From: an uncultured bacterium | GTDB lineage: Bacteria; Krumholzibacteriota; Krumholzibacteriia; LZORAL124-64-63 | NCBI GenBank assembly: GCA_937864225.1 | Contig: CALMJK010000004.1 | Coordinates: forward strand, 263,949 to 327,948 | DNA: 64,000 bases | Direction: 5' to 3' | Shown here: positions 8,192 to 18,480 of the stretch, one piece after another | Position numbering within the stretch: position 1 is the first letter of the stretch | Layout of the letters: each line of letters opens with the position of its first letter | Program-made: the position numbers and the translations under genes | Notes under the pieces: model-generated | What the model was told of the DNA's origin: nothing | The model's input: only the letters and a program-made list of their open reading frames with translations | Database searches by the model: none

Positions 8192-9502
8192 ATGACAAGG
8201 CTGCTGTGCGCCGCTTCTGCCCTGATCGTTTGGGCCTCCGCCGCGGGAGTGGTCGCCGCGCCCGCCGAGCCGGCGTTCCCCGCGCGGCCCGGTGGGGCGG
8301 TCTACAAGCCCGCCTACCGCTTCCCCATCATCGAGGCGATCGAATCGCGACGGGACTCGCTACAGGCCCTGCGCGACGCGGCGCGCGATTCGGTGGACGC
8401 GGGGTACGCTCAAACCGCGCGCCGCCAGCGGGACGAGGCCCTTTCCCTGCGCGTGGATTGGCGCGGCGTGCGCAAGCCCTCCGGTCCGGAGGCGTTCGGG
8501 GCGACCTTCCACTTTCCGCCGGTCGCGCAGTACGACACGGGCACCTGCTGGGCCTTCTGCTCGACGTCGTTCTTCGAGTCGGAGGTCGCCCGCCTGACCG
8601 GCCGTCGCGTGAAGTTGTCCGAAATGTGGACCGTTTACTGGGAATACGTGGAGAAGGCGCGCCGTTTCGTGCAGGAGTACGGGCACTCGCCGGTCGTGGA
8701 GGGCTCGCAGGACCACGGGACTCAGGAAATCTATCGCCTCTACGGCGCCGTGCCCGCGGAGGTCTACGCCGGCGTGCTCGCTCCCGAGGGGCTTCACGAC
8801 CATCCGCCGCTGCGGGACGAGATCTGGGAGTACCTGCAGTACGTGCAGGCCGGAGACTACTGGCTGGAGGACCAGGTCGTCGCGTGCGTGCGCGGCATTC
8901 TCGACAGGCGGCTGGGAACGCCGCCCGAGACCTTCGTCTACGCGGGCGAGACCTACACCCCGCGCCGTTTCCTGAGCGAAGTGCTGCGGCTCGACCCCGA
9001 CGACTACGTCAACTGCATGTCCACGTTGAAGCAGTCCTTCGGGCCGGGCGCGCTGCTGGACGTGCCCGACAACTGGCGCCGCAAGTCCGACTACGTGAAT
9101 CTGCCGCTCGACGAATTCTACCGCGTGGTGAAGGAGACGGTGCAGGGCGGGGGCACGGTGTCGATCGGCGGCGACACGTCCGAGCCGGGCATGGATGGCC
9201 TGGAGGACGCGGCGATCATTCCGGAGTGGGACATCCCGGCCGAGCACATCGGGCAGGACGCCCGCGAACTGCGCATCGTCAACGGAGCGACGGGGGACGA
9301 CCACGGCGTGCACATAGTCGGTTTCCTGCGCCACGGCGGCCGCGACTGGTTCCTGGCGAAGGACAGCAACCGCAGCAGCCGCTTGGGCCAATTCAAGGGT
9401 TATTTCTTTTACGACGGCGATTACGTGCGCCTGAAGATGCTCGCCTGCCTGGTGCCGCGCGAAGCCCTGGCGCGGGTTCGTCCGCAATGGGCGCAGCGAT
9501 AG
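8192..9502 (+). CDS. Exported papain-fold (C1) cysteine peptidase, bleomycin-hydrolase-like
   Basis: This predicted exported cysteine peptidase has about 436 residues. A signal peptide covers about residues 1-22. The catalytic Cys lies in D-T-G-T-C-W-A-F, the His in D-D-H-G-V-H-I-V-G-F, and the Asn in A-K-D-S-N-R-S, the order of papain-fold enzymes. The spacing and the K-D-S-N motif resemble the bleomycin hydrolase/PepC branch, which is normally cytosolic; the signal peptide here is therefore notable. The ATG at 8192 has AGGAAGAG before it; an in-frame ATG at 8174 overlaps the preceding stop. The substrate is unknown. Confidence 0.8.
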   Translation: MTRLLCAASALIVWASAAGVVAAPAEPAFPARPGGAVYKPAYRFPIIEAIESRRDSLQALRDAARDSVDAGYAQTARRQRDEALSLRVDWRGVRKPSGPEAFGATFHFPPVAQYDTGTCWAFCSTSFFESEVARLTGRRVKLSEMWTVYWEYVEKARRFVQEYGHSPVVEGSQDHGTQEIYRLYGAVPAEVYAGVLAPEGLHDHPPLRDEIWEYLQYVQAGDYWLEDQVVACVRGILDRRLGTPPETFVYAGETYTPRRFLSEVLRLDPDDYVNCMSTLKQSFGPGALLDVPDNWRRKSDYVNLPLDEFYRVVKETVQGGGTVSIGGDTSEPGMDGLEDAAIIPEWDIPAEHIGQDARELRIVNGATGDDHGVHIVGFLRHGGRDWFLAKDSNRSSRLGQFKGYFFYDGDYVRLKMLACLVPREALARVRPQWAQR

Positions 9503-9517
9503 CGGTCTCGGGCGCCG

Positions 9518-10972
9518 TCAGCGGCGGCGCCCGCTTCCCATGAGCGAACCGAGCACGCCGCGGATGAGTTGACGGCCCAGCGCGCTGCCGACCGAACGCG
9601 CGGCGCTCTGCGCGAGGGCCTTGGCCAGTTTCTCCGATTCGCCGGCCGGCTCGCGCCCGCCCGACCCGCGGGGGGGCGGCGCAGCTTCGACCCGCGCCGC
9701 GGCGCGGCGCGCGAGCATTTCGTAGGCCGAGTCGCGGTCGACGGCCTGTTCGTAGTGGCCGCGCACCACGGAAGCGCGCAGGACGGCGTCGCGTTCCGAG
9801 TCCGTCAGGGAGCCGAGCCGGCTGGTCGGCGGCAGGATCAGCGCGCGGTCCACGATCCCGGGACGCCCCTCTTCGTCGAGCAGCGACACGAGCGCCTCGC
9901 CCACGCCCAGTTCCGTGATGGCGGTCGCGACGTCGAGGTCGGGGTTGGCGCGGAAGGTCTGCGCGGCCGCCTTCACGACCTTCTGGTCGCGCGGCGTGAA
10001 GGCCCGCAGGGCGTGCTGCACGCGGTTGCCGAGTTGCCCGAGCACGGCCTCGGGCACGTCGAGCGGGCTCTGCGTGCAGAAATAGACGCCGACGCCCTTC
10101 GATCTGATCAGGCGCACGACTTGTTCGATCTTCTCGAGCAGCGCCGAGGGGGCGTCGTCGAACAGCAGATGCGCCTCGTCGAAAAAGAAGACGAGCCGCG
10201 GCTTGTCCGGATCGCCCGCCTCGGGGAGCCGCTCGAACAGTTCGGCGAGCAGCCAGAGCAGGAGGGTCGCGTAGACCTTCGGCGCCTCCATCAGGCGCTC
10301 GGCCGCCAGCACGTTGACCACGCCGTGCCCCCGCGGGTCGGTCTGCATCAGGTCCTCGAGCTCGAGAGCCGGCTCGCCGAAGAGATGCCCGCCTCCCTGT
10401 TCCTCCAGGGCGAGCAGGGCTCGTTGAATGGCGCCGACGCTGGCCGGTGAAATCGTGCCGTACCGATTGCGGTAGCTCGACGCGTTGTCGCCCACGTGCT
10501 GACAGAGCGCGCGCAGATCCTTGAGATCGAGCAACAGCAAACCCTCGTCATCGGCCACGCGGAACACGAGCTGCAGCACGCCGCTCTGGATTTCGTTCAG
10601 GTTCAGCAGGCGGCCGAGCAGCAGGGGGCCCATCTCGGACACCGTCGCGCGCACGGGATGGCCCCGCGTCCCGAACACATCCCAGAACGCGACGGGGCAG
10701 GCGGCGGCGACCCAGCCGTCGAGCCCCAGCTTCGCGACCCGCTGCGCGATGCGCTCGTCGTCGCCGCCCGCCGCAGACAGGCCCGCCAGGTCGCCCTTGA
10801 CGTCGGCCATGAACACCGGCACGCCCAGACGGCTGAAGCCCTCGGCGAGCACGCGCAGCGAGACGGTCTTGCCCGTGCCGGTCGCGCCCGCGATCAGGCC
10901 GTGACGGTTGGCCAGTCGCGGCAGCAGCAAGTGATCGCGCGTTCCGCGCGCGACGAGGATCGGCTCGATCAT
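9518..10972 (-). CDS. HerA-like ATPase (DUF853 family)
   Basis: A 484-residue P-loop ATPase of the HerA/FtsK-like group (COG0433, YjgR-type). Walker A is G-A-T-G-T-G-K-T at residues 29-36. Walker B is in [12 protein letters not shown], followed by [14 protein letters not shown] sensor-like sequence. The C-terminus is a basic, Ala/Arg-rich linker and a G-S-A-L-G-R-Q tail seen in YjgR proteins. The biological role of this family is not settled. It lies 27 bases after the saccharopine-dehydrogenase-like gene on the same strand. Confidence 0.85.
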   Translation of the reverse strand: MIEPILVARGTRDHLLLPRLANRHGLIAGATGTGKTVSLRVLAEGFSRLGVPVFMADVKGDLAGLSAAGGDDERIAQRVAKLGLDGWVAAACPVAFWDVFGTRGHPVRATVSEMGPLLLGRLLNLNEIQSGVLQLVFRVADDEGLLLLDLKDLRALCQHVGDNASSYRNRYGTISPASVGAIQRALLALEEQGGGHLFGEPALELEDLMQTDPRGHGVVNVLAAERLMEAPKVYATLLLWLLAELFERLPEAGDPDKPRLVFFFDEAHLLFDDAPSALLEKIEQVVRLIRSKGVGVYFCTQSPLDVPEAVLGQLGNRVQHALRAFTPRDQKVVKAAAQTFRANPDLDVATAITELGVGEALVSLLDEEGRPGIVDRALILPPTSRLGSLTDSERDAVLRASVVRGHYEQAVDRDSAYEMLARRAAARVEAAPPPRGSGGREPAGESEKLAKALAQSAARSVGSALGRQLIRGVLGSLMGSGRRR

Positions 10973-10999
10973 GGCTGCCCTCCACGCGCGTGGCGCCGC

Positions 11000-12157
11000 T
11001 CAAGCGAGCGGCGTCTCGTTCCAGGTCAGTTCGATGCCGCGGCGGCGCAGCTGCGCCAGCAGCGCCTCGACCGGCACGACGAGTTCCTGTGGGTGCGCTC
11101 CCGGCGCGTCGATCTGACGGGAAGCGAGCATCTGCGCGATGATCGCCACCGGATAGCCGGTCGTGCGCATCATGGCCGAGATGTTGTTCTTCCTGTCGTG
11201 GTAGTCGATGATCTGCACCGAACGGCGCAACCGGCGACCCTCGCTGACACCCGCACATTCCACGCGCAGCAGCACGAGGTCCTCGTCGTCGACGGTCAGA
11301 GCGCGGACGAGCATCTCGGCCAGGAAATCTCGCGGGCGCAGCTCGCAACCGTCCACCCTCACCTTGTCGCTGCCGGTCAGGCCCAGCTCGACCAGCGTCC
11401 GGATTTTTTCGGCATGGCCGCGGTAGCGGATCGTCTTGTAGTCCAGGTCGCGCACCTTGCCGGCCAGCGTGAGCGGCAGGGTGGAGACGCCGCCCGAGGT
11501 GTGGAAGGCCTCCAAACTCGTCAGGGGAGGGGGGAAGGAGAGCGTCTCGACCTCGCTCAAAGCCGGCACGTAACGCGGCTCTCCGTCGCGCACGACGAGG
11601 CACGGCTCGATGTATTCGTTGATGAGCCCCTGTACGGAGAAGACCAACATGTAATCGAGGGGGGGGCGCGGATGCTGGGGCAGCCCGCCCACGCGCAACC
11701 GCAGTTCGTCCACGCTGGCGAACTGGCCGTGGAGGTGATGGCCCAGGATGCCGGCCAATCCCGGCGCGAGCCCGCAGTCGGGGATGACGGCGACTCCGCT
11801 CGCGCGCGCCAAGTCGTCCAGGGCGAGCTGTTTCTTCACGATCTCGAAATTGCCGCCGAGATCGACGAAATGAGACCGGAGCTCGATCGCCATTCGCGAC
11901 AATTCGACGTTGTGCCAGTAATTGACCGCGCTGATCACGACATCCGCTTCCTCGACCAGGGGCGCCAGCGCAGTGTGGTCGCGGACATCGGCGGCCACGG
12001 TCCGCGCGCGCGCGTCGTTCAAGCGGCCGGCGAGCTCGCCCAACCGGCCGGCGTCCTGATCGCAGATGGTCAGGCCCCGAGTTCCTTCCGCGTGCTTCAG
12101 GAGGTCGAAGGCGATGGCCGTGCCTTGCAGCCCGGCGCCCAACAACAGGTACTTCAT
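11000..12157 (-). CDS. Saccharopine dehydrogenase-like NAD(P) oxidoreductase
   Basis: This 385-residue Rossmann protein belongs to the saccharopine dehydrogenase/Lys9 family. It begins with L-L-L-G-A-G-L-Q-G-T and has the acidic end of beta-2 (I-C-D-Q-D). A conserved D-C-G-L-A-P-G segment lies near residue 130, as in carboxynorspermidine and saccharopine reductases. It could act in lysine or polyamine metabolism; no neighbouring pathway gene decides this. It heads a two-gene minus-strand unit with the HerA-like ATPase. Confidence 0.75.
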   Translation of the reverse strand: MKYLLLGAGLQGTAIAFDLLKHAEGTRGLTICDQDAGRLGELAGRLNDARARTVAADVRDHTALAPLVEEADVVISAVNYWHNVELSRMAIELRSHFVDLGGNFEIVKKQLALDDLARASGVAVIPDCGLAPGLAGILGHHLHGQFASVDELRLRVGGLPQHPRPPLDYMLVFSVQGLINEYIEPCLVVRDGEPRYVPALSEVETLSFPPPLTSLEAFHTSGGVSTLPLTLAGKVRDLDYKTIRYRGHAEKIRTLVELGLTGSDKVRVDGCELRPRDFLAEMLVRALTVDDEDLVLLRVECAGVSEGRRLRRSVQIIDYHDRKNNISAMMRTTGYPVAIIAQMLASRQIDAPGAHPQELVVPVEALLAQLRRRGIELTWNETPLA

Positions 12158-12276
12158 GCCGTCTTGGCCCCTTTGCTGTGTTTCCGCAAGCCCAGGACGG
12201 GCCGCAGTCTACAACGACGCCGCGCCGCGGGCAACACGCGGAGCGTCGCCGCCCCCGGACGTTTCGCGGAGAGGCC

Positions 12277-12305
12277 TTTACGGTCCGGACCCGGCCCGCT
12301 AGACT
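12277..12305 (+). promoter_or_regulatory. Putative promoter of the fumarase genes
   Basis: TTTACG (12277-12282) and TAGACT (12300-12305) are spaced by 17 bases, about 50 bases before the ATG. The same TAnACT -10 form recurs before several genes here. Confidence 0.45.
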
Positions 12306-12358
12306 ACTCGATCACGTGGCCAGGCGTCGCGCCGCGAGACCCGGAAAAAGGAGCCACA

Positions 12359-13249
12359 ATGGAGAGCAAGGTCCTGCAGAAGAATCTCCTGGAGTTGATC
12401 CGCCGGACCAGTGCCGAACTGCCGGACGACGTCGTGCGCGTGATCGAGAAGGGCTGGCGGCGGGAAGAGGCCGGCTCCAACGCCAAGTACGCGCTGAAGG
12501 TCGTGCTCGACAACATCAAGCTGGCGAAGAAGAAGTCTCAACCGCTGTGCCAGGACACCGGGACCATCATCTGCTACGCGGAGCTGCCCGCCTGGCTGCC
12601 GCAGGCGAAGTTCGAGTGCGCGTTCGAGGCCGCGGTGGTGCAGGCGACGGAGGTCGGCTACTTGCGCCAGAATTCAGTCGACTCGCTGACGGGCAAGAAC
12701 TCCGGCAACAACTTGGGGCCGGGCAGCCCTTCCTTCCACTGTTCCCCGGCCAAAGGAAGGGCGCTGACGGCGCGCCTGATCCTCAAGGGGGGCGGCTGCG
12801 AGAATGTCGGGATCCAGTACAGCCTGCCCGACGGCCGCGTCGGGGCGGGCCGCGATCTGGCGGGCGTGCGCCTGTGCCTGCTCGACGCCGTGCACCAGGC
12901 CCAAGGCAAGGGGTGCGGCCCGGGCATTCTCGGCGTGTGCATCGGAGGCGATCGGGGGTCGGGTTACGTGGTCTCCAAGGAGGAGCTGTTCCGACCTCTC
13001 GACGACGTGAATCCCGACCCTCGGCTGGCCAAGCTCGAAAAGCAGATCATGAAGGATGCGAACGAGTTGGGCATCGGGCCGATGGGCTTCGGCGGATCCA
13101 CGACGCTGCTCGGCTGCAAGATCACGCACCGCAACCGCCTACCAGCGTCGTTTTTCGTTTCGGTCTCTTACATGTGCTGGGCGTTCCGCCGCAACGGCAT
13201 CGTCCTGTCCGAGTCTGGGAAGATCACACGCTGGCTCTACGACAGCTGA
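12359..13249 (+). CDS. Class I fumarate hydratase, alpha subunit
   Basis: This is the N-terminal half of an iron-sulfur hydro-lyase, 296 residues, interconverting fumarate and malate in the TCA cycle. Cluster-type Cys motifs are C-Q-D-T-G (Cys64), G-V-C-I-G-G-D-R-G and L-L-G-C-K-I-T-H-R. ATG at 12359 follows AAGGAG. The beta subunit starts 23 bases downstream. Two-subunit class I enzymes also include L-tartrate dehydratase, which cannot be excluded. The clustering of other TCA enzymes in the window favours fumarase. Confidence 0.88.
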   Translation: MESKVLQKNLLELIRRTSAELPDDVVRVIEKGWRREEAGSNAKYALKVVLDNIKLAKKKSQPLCQDTGTIICYAELPAWLPQAKFECAFEAAVVQATEVGYLRQNSVDSLTGKNSGNNLGPGSPSFHCSPAKGRALTARLILKGGGCENVGIQYSLPDGRVGAGRDLAGVRLCLLDAVHQAQGKGCGPGILGVCIGGDRGSGYVVSKEELFRPLDDVNPDPRLAKLEKQIMKDANELGIGPMGFGGSTTLLGCKITHRNRLPASFFVSVSYMCWAFRRNGIVLSESGKITRWLYDS

Positions 13250-13272
13250 CCCGCAGGCGCGAGGAGACGATC

Positions 13273-13845
13273 ATGCTGCTCGAAGCTCCGTTCACCGAGG
13301 ACAAGATCCGCGCCCTCAAGGTCGGCGACATGGTGGAGATCACCGGTGTCGTCTTCACGGGACGGGACGCGGTGCACACGTATCTGCACCAAGGCGGCGC
13401 GTCGCCCGTCGATCTGAGCGACGGCATCATCTATCACTGCGGCCCGGTCGTGGTCAAGGAGGGCGGGCGCTGGGTCGTGAAGGCCGCCGGACCGACCACG
13501 TCCGCGCGTGAAGAGCCCTATCAGGGCGACATCATCCGCAAGTTCCGACTGCGCGGCGTGATCGGCAAGGGCGGCATGGGGCCCAAGACGCTCGCCGCCT
13601 GCCGCGAAACCGGCGCGGTGTACCTGCACGCGATCGGCGGAGCCGCCCAGGTGTTGGCCGAGAAGGTGATCGCGGTCGAGGGCGTCCATCTGATGGAGAA
13701 GTTCGGTTCGCCCGAGGCGATCTGGGTTTTCCGGGTGGCGCGCTTCCCGGCCGTGGTCACGATGGATTCGCACGGCAATTCACTCCACGCCAGGGTGCTG
13801 GCCGAGTCCGAGGCGGCGCTGGGACGAGTCCGTCAGGGCGCCTGA
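13273..13845 (+). CDS. Class I fumarate hydratase, beta subunit
   Basis: This 190-residue protein is the swivelling C-terminal half of the iron-sulfur fumarase/tartrate dehydratase. It shows G-R-D-A-V-H near residue 35, D-G-I-I-Y-H-C-G-P-V and G-K-G-G-M, all typical of FumA C-terminal domains and TtdB. ATG at 13273 follows GAGGAGA. It would assemble with the product of 12359-13249. Many bacteria fuse the two; here they are separate. Confidence 0.88.
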   Translation: MLLEAPFTEDKIRALKVGDMVEITGVVFTGRDAVHTYLHQGGASPVDLSDGIIYHCGPVVVKEGGRWVVKAAGPTTSAREEPYQGDIIRKFRLRGVIGKGGMGPKTLAACRETGAVYLHAIGGAAQVLAEKVIAVEGVHLMEKFGSPEAIWVFRVARFPAVVTMDSHGNSLHARVLAESEAALGRVRQGA

Positions 13846-13907
13846 TCCCCACGCAACGGCGCGGCGCGCCGGAGCCGCGGAAGGCGGCCAGAGCCAGGGA
13901 GGACAGT

Positions 13908-15122
13908 TTGGCGAACGACCATTCCGGCAAGATGCCCGGCGACGGCGAGACCACTCTCGCCCAGCTGCTGGCCGTGTTCTGGAGGCGGCGGCTGATCGTG
14001 CTGGGACTGACCGGACTCGGCCTGCTCGCGGGGGTCGTGTACATCATCGTGACCAAGCCCCTCTATCGAGCCACGGCCTCGGTGCGCCCAGGGATCACCG
14101 CGTACACGGAGCAGGGCGGTCCCGTGCGCGAATGGAAGCTGAAGGACATCACGTTCTGGTTCGAGCACGGCATGTACGCCGATCCGGTGCGCGAGGCGCT
14201 CGGGTGGCCGCGCGGCTGGCCGGCTCCCATCATCGACGCCCGCTTCATCGCGCGCGGCTCGCAGAACATCCAGGGCGGCGATGTCGTCACGCTCCAGACG
14301 CTTTCGCCTGAGCCTCAGGTCGCGGCGCGCATCCTGGACCTGGCGATCGACGCGTTCAACGCGTTCGCGGCGGCCGATTCCGTCGCGAGCGGTCTGGCCT
14401 TGACGCGCGCCGGTCTCGACATCCGCCTGGCCGGCCTGGAAACCGAGCGAGTCAGGCTGGAGACGAAGCGCCAACGCATCGATCTCAACATCGCCGAAAC
14501 CCGCCAACAGTTGGCCGGGTTCGACGCCTCGCGGCAGCGCGTGGAGCTCCAGTTGGAAGAGATCGAATCCGCCAATCGCCTGCGGCGCAGCCTGCTCGCG
14601 GAAGCCGAGGCGCAAGCGAAAGCCGCGGGGGGGAGCCGCGAGCGACTCGAGGCCTCGGCGATGCCGGCCGCCGCCGGCACCGCGGCCGCGAGCGCCCTCG
14701 CGCTGCGCCGTTTCGAGCAGCGCAACCGAGCGTTGGCGGACAGCCTGCGCTACGAGATCGAGATCGCCGCTTCCGCCGTGATCGATCTGAACTTGAGGCG
14801 CGACGTGGATCTGGAGAGAGAACGGTCCGCGATCCTCACGCGTCTGGGCGATCTGCAACTGCAGCGCGAACGGGACTACGAGACGGAACGGGCCACGCTC
14901 GAACAGACCGCTCGAGGTTACGTCGCGCAGCTGACGGCTCTCTCACCGCTGGAGCGCATCGGCAAGACCCATGTGACCATTCGCCCGGTGCGCCCGCGCA
15001 AGCTGCGCGCCGTGGCCCTGCTCACGGTCGCGGGGGCTTTCGCGTCGCTGGCCTTTGCCCTGGCCTGGGACTACGTCGCGACGCATCGCGACGAGATCCG
15101 CGGACGCCGGGATTCCGCCTGA
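13908..15122 (+). CDS. Wzz/GumC-like chain-length determinant family protein
   Basis: This is a 404-residue inner-membrane protein with a periplasmic coiled coil, of the Wzz/GNVR type that controls polysaccharide chain length. Membrane segments lie at about residues 30-47 and 373-390. Between them are a Wzz-type domain and long charged heptad-rich helices (about 170-350). TTG at 13908 follows GGGAGGA. No tyrosine-kinase domain is attached. A flippase gene follows 43 bases downstream, supporting a role in surface-polysaccharide export. Confidence 0.75.
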   Translation: MANDHSGKMPGDGETTLAQLLAVFWRRRLIVLGLTGLGLLAGVVYIIVTKPLYRATASVRPGITAYTEQGGPVREWKLKDITFWFEHGMYADPVREALGWPRGWPAPIIDARFIARGSQNIQGGDVVTLQTLSPEPQVAARILDLAIDAFNAFAAADSVASGLALTRAGLDIRLAGLETERVRLETKRQRIDLNIAETRQQLAGFDASRQRVELQLEEIESANRLRRSLLAEAEAQAKAAGGSRERLEASAMPAAAGTAAASALALRRFEQRNRALADSLRYEIEIAASAVIDLNLRRDVDLERERSAILTRLGDLQLQRERDYETERATLEQTARGYVAQLTALSPLERIGKTHVTIRPVRPRKLRAVALLTVAGAFASLAFALAWDYVATHRDEIRGRRDSA

Positions 15123-15165
15123 GCCCGCCCGCGGGCCGCGCGGGCGGCCGGCGAGCCATGGACCG

Positions 15166-16602
15166 ATGCGCGGCCGAAGCAGCATCTTTCGCGATCTGGG
15201 CATCCTGACCGCGGCGCAGATCGCGGCGCAGCTGCTGAATCTCGTCGCTCTCGTCTACATCGCGCGACAGGTCGGCGCCCGCTGGTTCGGCGTCTTGCAG
15301 ATCGGCGTGGCCGTCTCGGCCTACGCGCTCATCACGGCAGAATGGGGCATGTTCAACACGGGCATCCGCGAGATGGCCCGGCTCGAGCGGAAGGACGAGG
15401 TGCTCGCCTACGCGCGCCGCCACACCGGGCTGCTGGCGGCGCTCGCGTGCATCGTGCTGCTGGTCGGCGGCGCCGTGCTGCCGCGATTCCCGTTCTTCGA
15501 CGAGGATCCTTGGGTATATGCGCTCTACCTGCTGGCTGTCGTGCCGCAGGTCTGGATGTTGGACTGGGTCGGCGTCGGCCTGGAGCGCATGACCTGGGTC
15601 GGCGTCGCCAAGGTCACGCGCAGCCTCGTCTATGCCCTGGCGGTGCTGTGCCTGCTGGCGCCGCTGGACGGCTGGCTCGGTTGGCCGGCCTGGCGATGGG
15701 TGCCGGCCCTGCTGCTCCTCTCGCTGTCGGCCGGCGATGTCGTGATCGGCCTGTGGCTGACGCGCTGGTTGGGCGAACCCGTCTGGCCGGTCTGGGGGGG
15801 GCGTCGCGACTGGCGCACCCGGTTAGGGGCGGCGGGCCCGATCGGGGCGGCCATCGTGGTGATGCGCCTGCTGCTGAACATGGACGTGCTCGTCTTGGGA
15901 ATCTTTCGCCAGCCGGAGGAGGTCGGCGCCTACGCCGCGGCGGCCAAACTGCTGTTCGTCCTGGTGATCGCGGTCGAGGTGCTCTGGAGCGCTCTGCTGC
16001 CCCGCCTCTCGAGGCTATGGCAGGAGTCGCCGGCACGCTTCCGCGCCCGCCTATCGCTCTACTTCGGCCTGCTGGTCGCAGGCTTCGCGCCCGCAGCCGC
16101 TGCGGGGGTGGCGGTCGGCCGGCCGCTCATGCACGCCGTGTACGGCCAGCAATTTCCCGGCGCGGGCGAGGTCTTTCAAATCCTGAGCGTGTCCTATCTT
16201 CTGCTGGCGGCGAGCGCATTCTTCGGCAACGCGCTGGTGGCCTGCGATCGCCAGCGCGACGCTTTCCCGCCCGTGTTGGCCGGCGCCGCCGTCGGACTGA
16301 TCGGCACGTTTCTGCTGGCGCCGCGCGGCGGCGGGGTGGGCGCGGCCTGGGCCATGCTCGGGGCGCACGCGGTCTTGTTGGCCGCGACCGGATGGGTCGC
16401 GAGGCGGATCCTCGAACGCGCCCTGCTGGCGACGGTCGCGCTCTGCTGCGGCGCGGCCGGGCTCATGGGGCTGGCCATCGGCGCCTGGACCGGCGCTTGG
16501 CCGTTGCCCGCGAGGATCCTGGCCGGCGCGATCCTTTACGGGGCCGTGATTGCCCGTCCCCTGTGGAGCTGGGCGCGCCGGGCTCGGGCGGTTGCCGCTT
16601 GA
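15166..16602 (+). CDS. Polysaccharide flippase (Wzx/MATE-like)
   Basis: This 478-residue protein has 12-14 predicted membrane segments and belongs to the polysaccharide biosynthesis exporter family that flips lipid-linked oligosaccharides across the inner membrane. The N-terminus ([13 protein letters not shown]) and [10 protein letters not shown] resemble Wzx proteins. ATG at 15166 is preferred because the frame upstream is rich in Pro/Arg and looks non-coding. It probably acts with the Wzz-like protein just upstream. The repeat unit is unknown. Confidence 0.82.
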   Translation: MRGRSSIFRDLGILTAAQIAAQLLNLVALVYIARQVGARWFGVLQIGVAVSAYALITAEWGMFNTGIREMARLERKDEVLAYARRHTGLLAALACIVLLVGGAVLPRFPFFDEDPWVYALYLLAVVPQVWMLDWVGVGLERMTWVGVAKVTRSLVYALAVLCLLAPLDGWLGWPAWRWVPALLLLSLSAGDVVIGLWLTRWLGEPVWPVWGGRRDWRTRLGAAGPIGAAIVVMRLLLNMDVLVLGIFRQPEEVGAYAAAAKLLFVLVIAVEVLWSALLPRLSRLWQESPARFRARLSLYFGLLVAGFAPAAAAGVAVGRPLMHAVYGQQFPGAGEVFQILSVSYLLLAASAFFGNALVACDRQRDAFPPVLAGAAVGLIGTFLLAPRGGGVGAAWAMLGAHAVLLAATGWVARRILERALLATVALCCGAAGLMGLAIGAWTGAWPLPARILAGAILYGAVIARPLWSWARRARAVAA

Positions 16603-16702
16603 CAGGTGGCCCGGGGCGGGGAATTCTGCGCAGCAGGGCGGGCATGTCGAAGATGAGGCCTCCTCGCCCGGTGCGTCCTCAACCGAAACGAGGGTTTGGG
16701 AG

Positions 16703-17488
16703 ATGAAACGTGTCCTACTGTCCGCCGCCGTCCTGCTGCTGGCGGTGACCATGCTGCTGGCCGGTTGCGGCAAGAAAGAAGGGGCCGGCGCCGTGAAGAA
16801 GGACGAGTCCGCCGCGGGGGGTCTGCAGATCAAGGATGTCTCGCCCGGCATCGGCCAGGAGGCGAAGTCCGGAGACTACGTTATCGTGGATTATTCCGGC
16901 TGGCTGTGGGTGAACGGCGCCAAGGGGAACAAATTCGACAGTTCGCTCGATCGGGGCACGCCGTTCGTGTTTCCGCTGGGGGCCGGCCGCGTGATCGCCG
17001 GCTGGGACCAGGGAGTGCGCGGCATGAAGGTCGGCGGAACGCGCGAGTTGATCATCCCGCCCGAGTTGGCCTACGGCGACCGCGCAACCCAGAGCATCCC
17101 TGCCGGCTCGACGCTCATGTTCGAGATCAAGCTCCTGGGCATCCCCGGCGTGACCAAGACCGACGTGGTCGTGGGCGGTGGTCCCGAGGCCCGCGCGGGC
17201 GACGTGGTGGATGTGCACTACACGGGCTGGCTCTGGGTCGATGGCAAGAAGGATCGCAAGTTCGACAGTTCGCTGGATCGCAACGAACCGTTCCAATTCC
17301 CCCTCGGCAACGGCCAGGTGATCCCGGGCTGGGACGTCGGGGTCGTGGGCATGAAGGTCGGCGGCGAGCGCACGCTGATCATTCCACCGGAACTAGCCTA
17401 TGGGAAGCGTGGAGCGGGAGGAGTGATCCCGCCGGACGCGACGCTCTGCTTCGACGTCAAGCTCCTGAAGGTGATGGGCAAGGAGTGA
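16703..17488 (+). CDS. Lipoprotein with two FKBP-type peptidyl-prolyl isomerase domains
   Basis: This 261-residue lipoprotein has a lipobox L-L-A-G-C (Cys22) and two tandem FKBP domains at about residues 40-150 and 152-260. Each has the FKBP pattern V-x-Y-x-G-W-L, F-D-S-S-L-D-R, G-x-V-I-x-G-W-D and I-P-P-E-L-A-Y-G. It should catalyse proline isomerisation in folding envelope proteins. The repeats are closely similar, which suggests an internal duplication. ATG at 16703 follows GGGAG. It is downstream of the flippase but separated by 100 bases. Confidence 0.9.
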   Translation: MKRVLLSAAVLLLAVTMLLAGCGKKEGAGAVKKDESAAGGLQIKDVSPGIGQEAKSGDYVIVDYSGWLWVNGAKGNKFDSSLDRGTPFVFPLGAGRVIAGWDQGVRGMKVGGTRELIIPPELAYGDRATQSIPAGSTLMFEIKLLGIPGVTKTDVVVGGGPEARAGDVVDVHYTGWLWVDGKKDRKFDSSLDRNEPFQFPLGNGQVIPGWDVGVVGMKVGGERTLIIPPELAYGKRGAGGVIPPDATLCFDVKLLKVMGKE

Positions 17489-17493
17489 TCCGT

Positions 17494-17515
17494 CTGCCGG
17501 CGCCCCTTCCGGCAG
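17494..17515. terminator. Hairpin between convergent genes
   Basis: A 7-bp stem CTGCCGG/CCGGCAG with an 8-base loop lies just after the FKBP gene and before the end of the convergent membrane protein. No T-run follows, so termination is a guess. Confidence 0.35.
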
Positions 17516-17538
17516 GAAGTCGGCGTGGACAGCGCGTT

Positions 17539-18087
17539 TCATGGCCGGCGCCTCCAGCCCGCCCGAGGGGGTCGGACGCGGCCCGGCTTCGTGCCCGGAG
17601 GATTCGCCGCCCGGGAGAGCAAGGTGGCGGCGGCGGCGGCGAGCGAGAGCCCTGCCAGAAAGAGCCAGGCGCCCGGACCGAGTCTCACGCTCACCCCGTC
17701 CTGACCACTGCTGGCTCGGACGCCCAGCGTAAGCAGCGTTCCCAGCAAGACCACGAGCCAGGCCTGCCAGCGCCAGGCGCGCAGCAACACCGCGACGGAT
17801 GCGTACCGGACGGCGCCGGGCCAGACCAGCACCGGCAGCAACGACAGCAGCAGCGCCGCCGGGAAGGCGATCCCGCACAGGGCCACCGCCGCGGCCGACG
17901 CCCAGCGTCCTTCGCGCGCGAGGAACGAGGCCAAATCGGGCAGCGGCAGGGCTCGCGCCAGCGGAACCATCAGCAGCCGCCGGCTGCCCGTGAAAAACGG
18001 CATGGCCATGGACGCGGCCACCATCGCCACCCCGCCCAAACCGCACACCCGTCCCATGATGTTTGGTCCGATCAGGCGCTTTCCCAT
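17539..18087 (-). CDS. Small integral membrane protein, unknown function
   Basis: This 182-residue protein has four likely membrane segments (about residues 14-32, 63-88, 96-125 and 140-160) and a basic Pro/Arg-rich C-terminal tail. I do not recognise a family; the layout is loosely like PqiA-type proteins, without their Cys motifs. ATG at 18087 has GGGAG upstream. It is convergent with the FKBP lipoprotein gene and divergent from the DUF4398-type lipoprotein gene. Confidence 0.5.
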   Translation of the reverse strand: MGKRLIGPNIMGRVCGLGGVAMVAASMAMPFFTGSRRLLMVPLARALPLPDLASFLAREGRWASAAAVALCGIAFPAALLLSLLPVLVWPGAVRYASVAVLLRAWRWQAWLVVLLGTLLTLGVRASSGQDGVSVRLGPGAWLFLAGLSLAAAAATLLSRAANPPGTKPGRVRPPRAGWRRRP

Positions 18088-18480
18088 CCCCAATCTCCCC
18101 GCGTCGAGGCGGCCAGCCGGCGCCGGAAGACAGCCTGTCACGCGACGATCGGGGTGTCAACGTACGCCAGGCCGCCGGGCAGCCCGTTGAATTCGGCTTG
18201 ACAAAGAGCCCGGGCGGAATATCAATGAACGCGCGAATGAGAGGTGGGCAAGCCCGTACGAGATCGCCCAGGGGCCGGCTGCGGCCGGCCATGGACGGGC
18301 CGCACGGCGGTGTGTGAGGAAGCGGTGCCGGTCAGCGATCCGAAAGAGCGGGGTGTACCTCTAAGACCATGGCCGTTGCTCACGGGGCGTGTGTAGGCGA
18401 TCCGCGCTTGCGCTAGCCCCTGTTGTCTTAAGGGGTAAAAAATCCGTCCTGGGGAGAGAGTGCACGAAAGGAGTGCCGCG
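18088..18480 (+). promoter_or_regulatory. Intergenic region with candidate promoter, upstream of lipoprotein/L,D-transpeptidase genes
   Basis: No convincing gene was found in these 393 bases. TTGACA at 18198-18203 with TATCAA at 18220-18225 (16-base spacing) is a possible promoter, leaving a leader of roughly 250 bases. Nearer the gene, CCCCT and AGGGG around 18416-18442 could form a short hairpin followed by TAAAAAAT. Confidence 0.35.
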
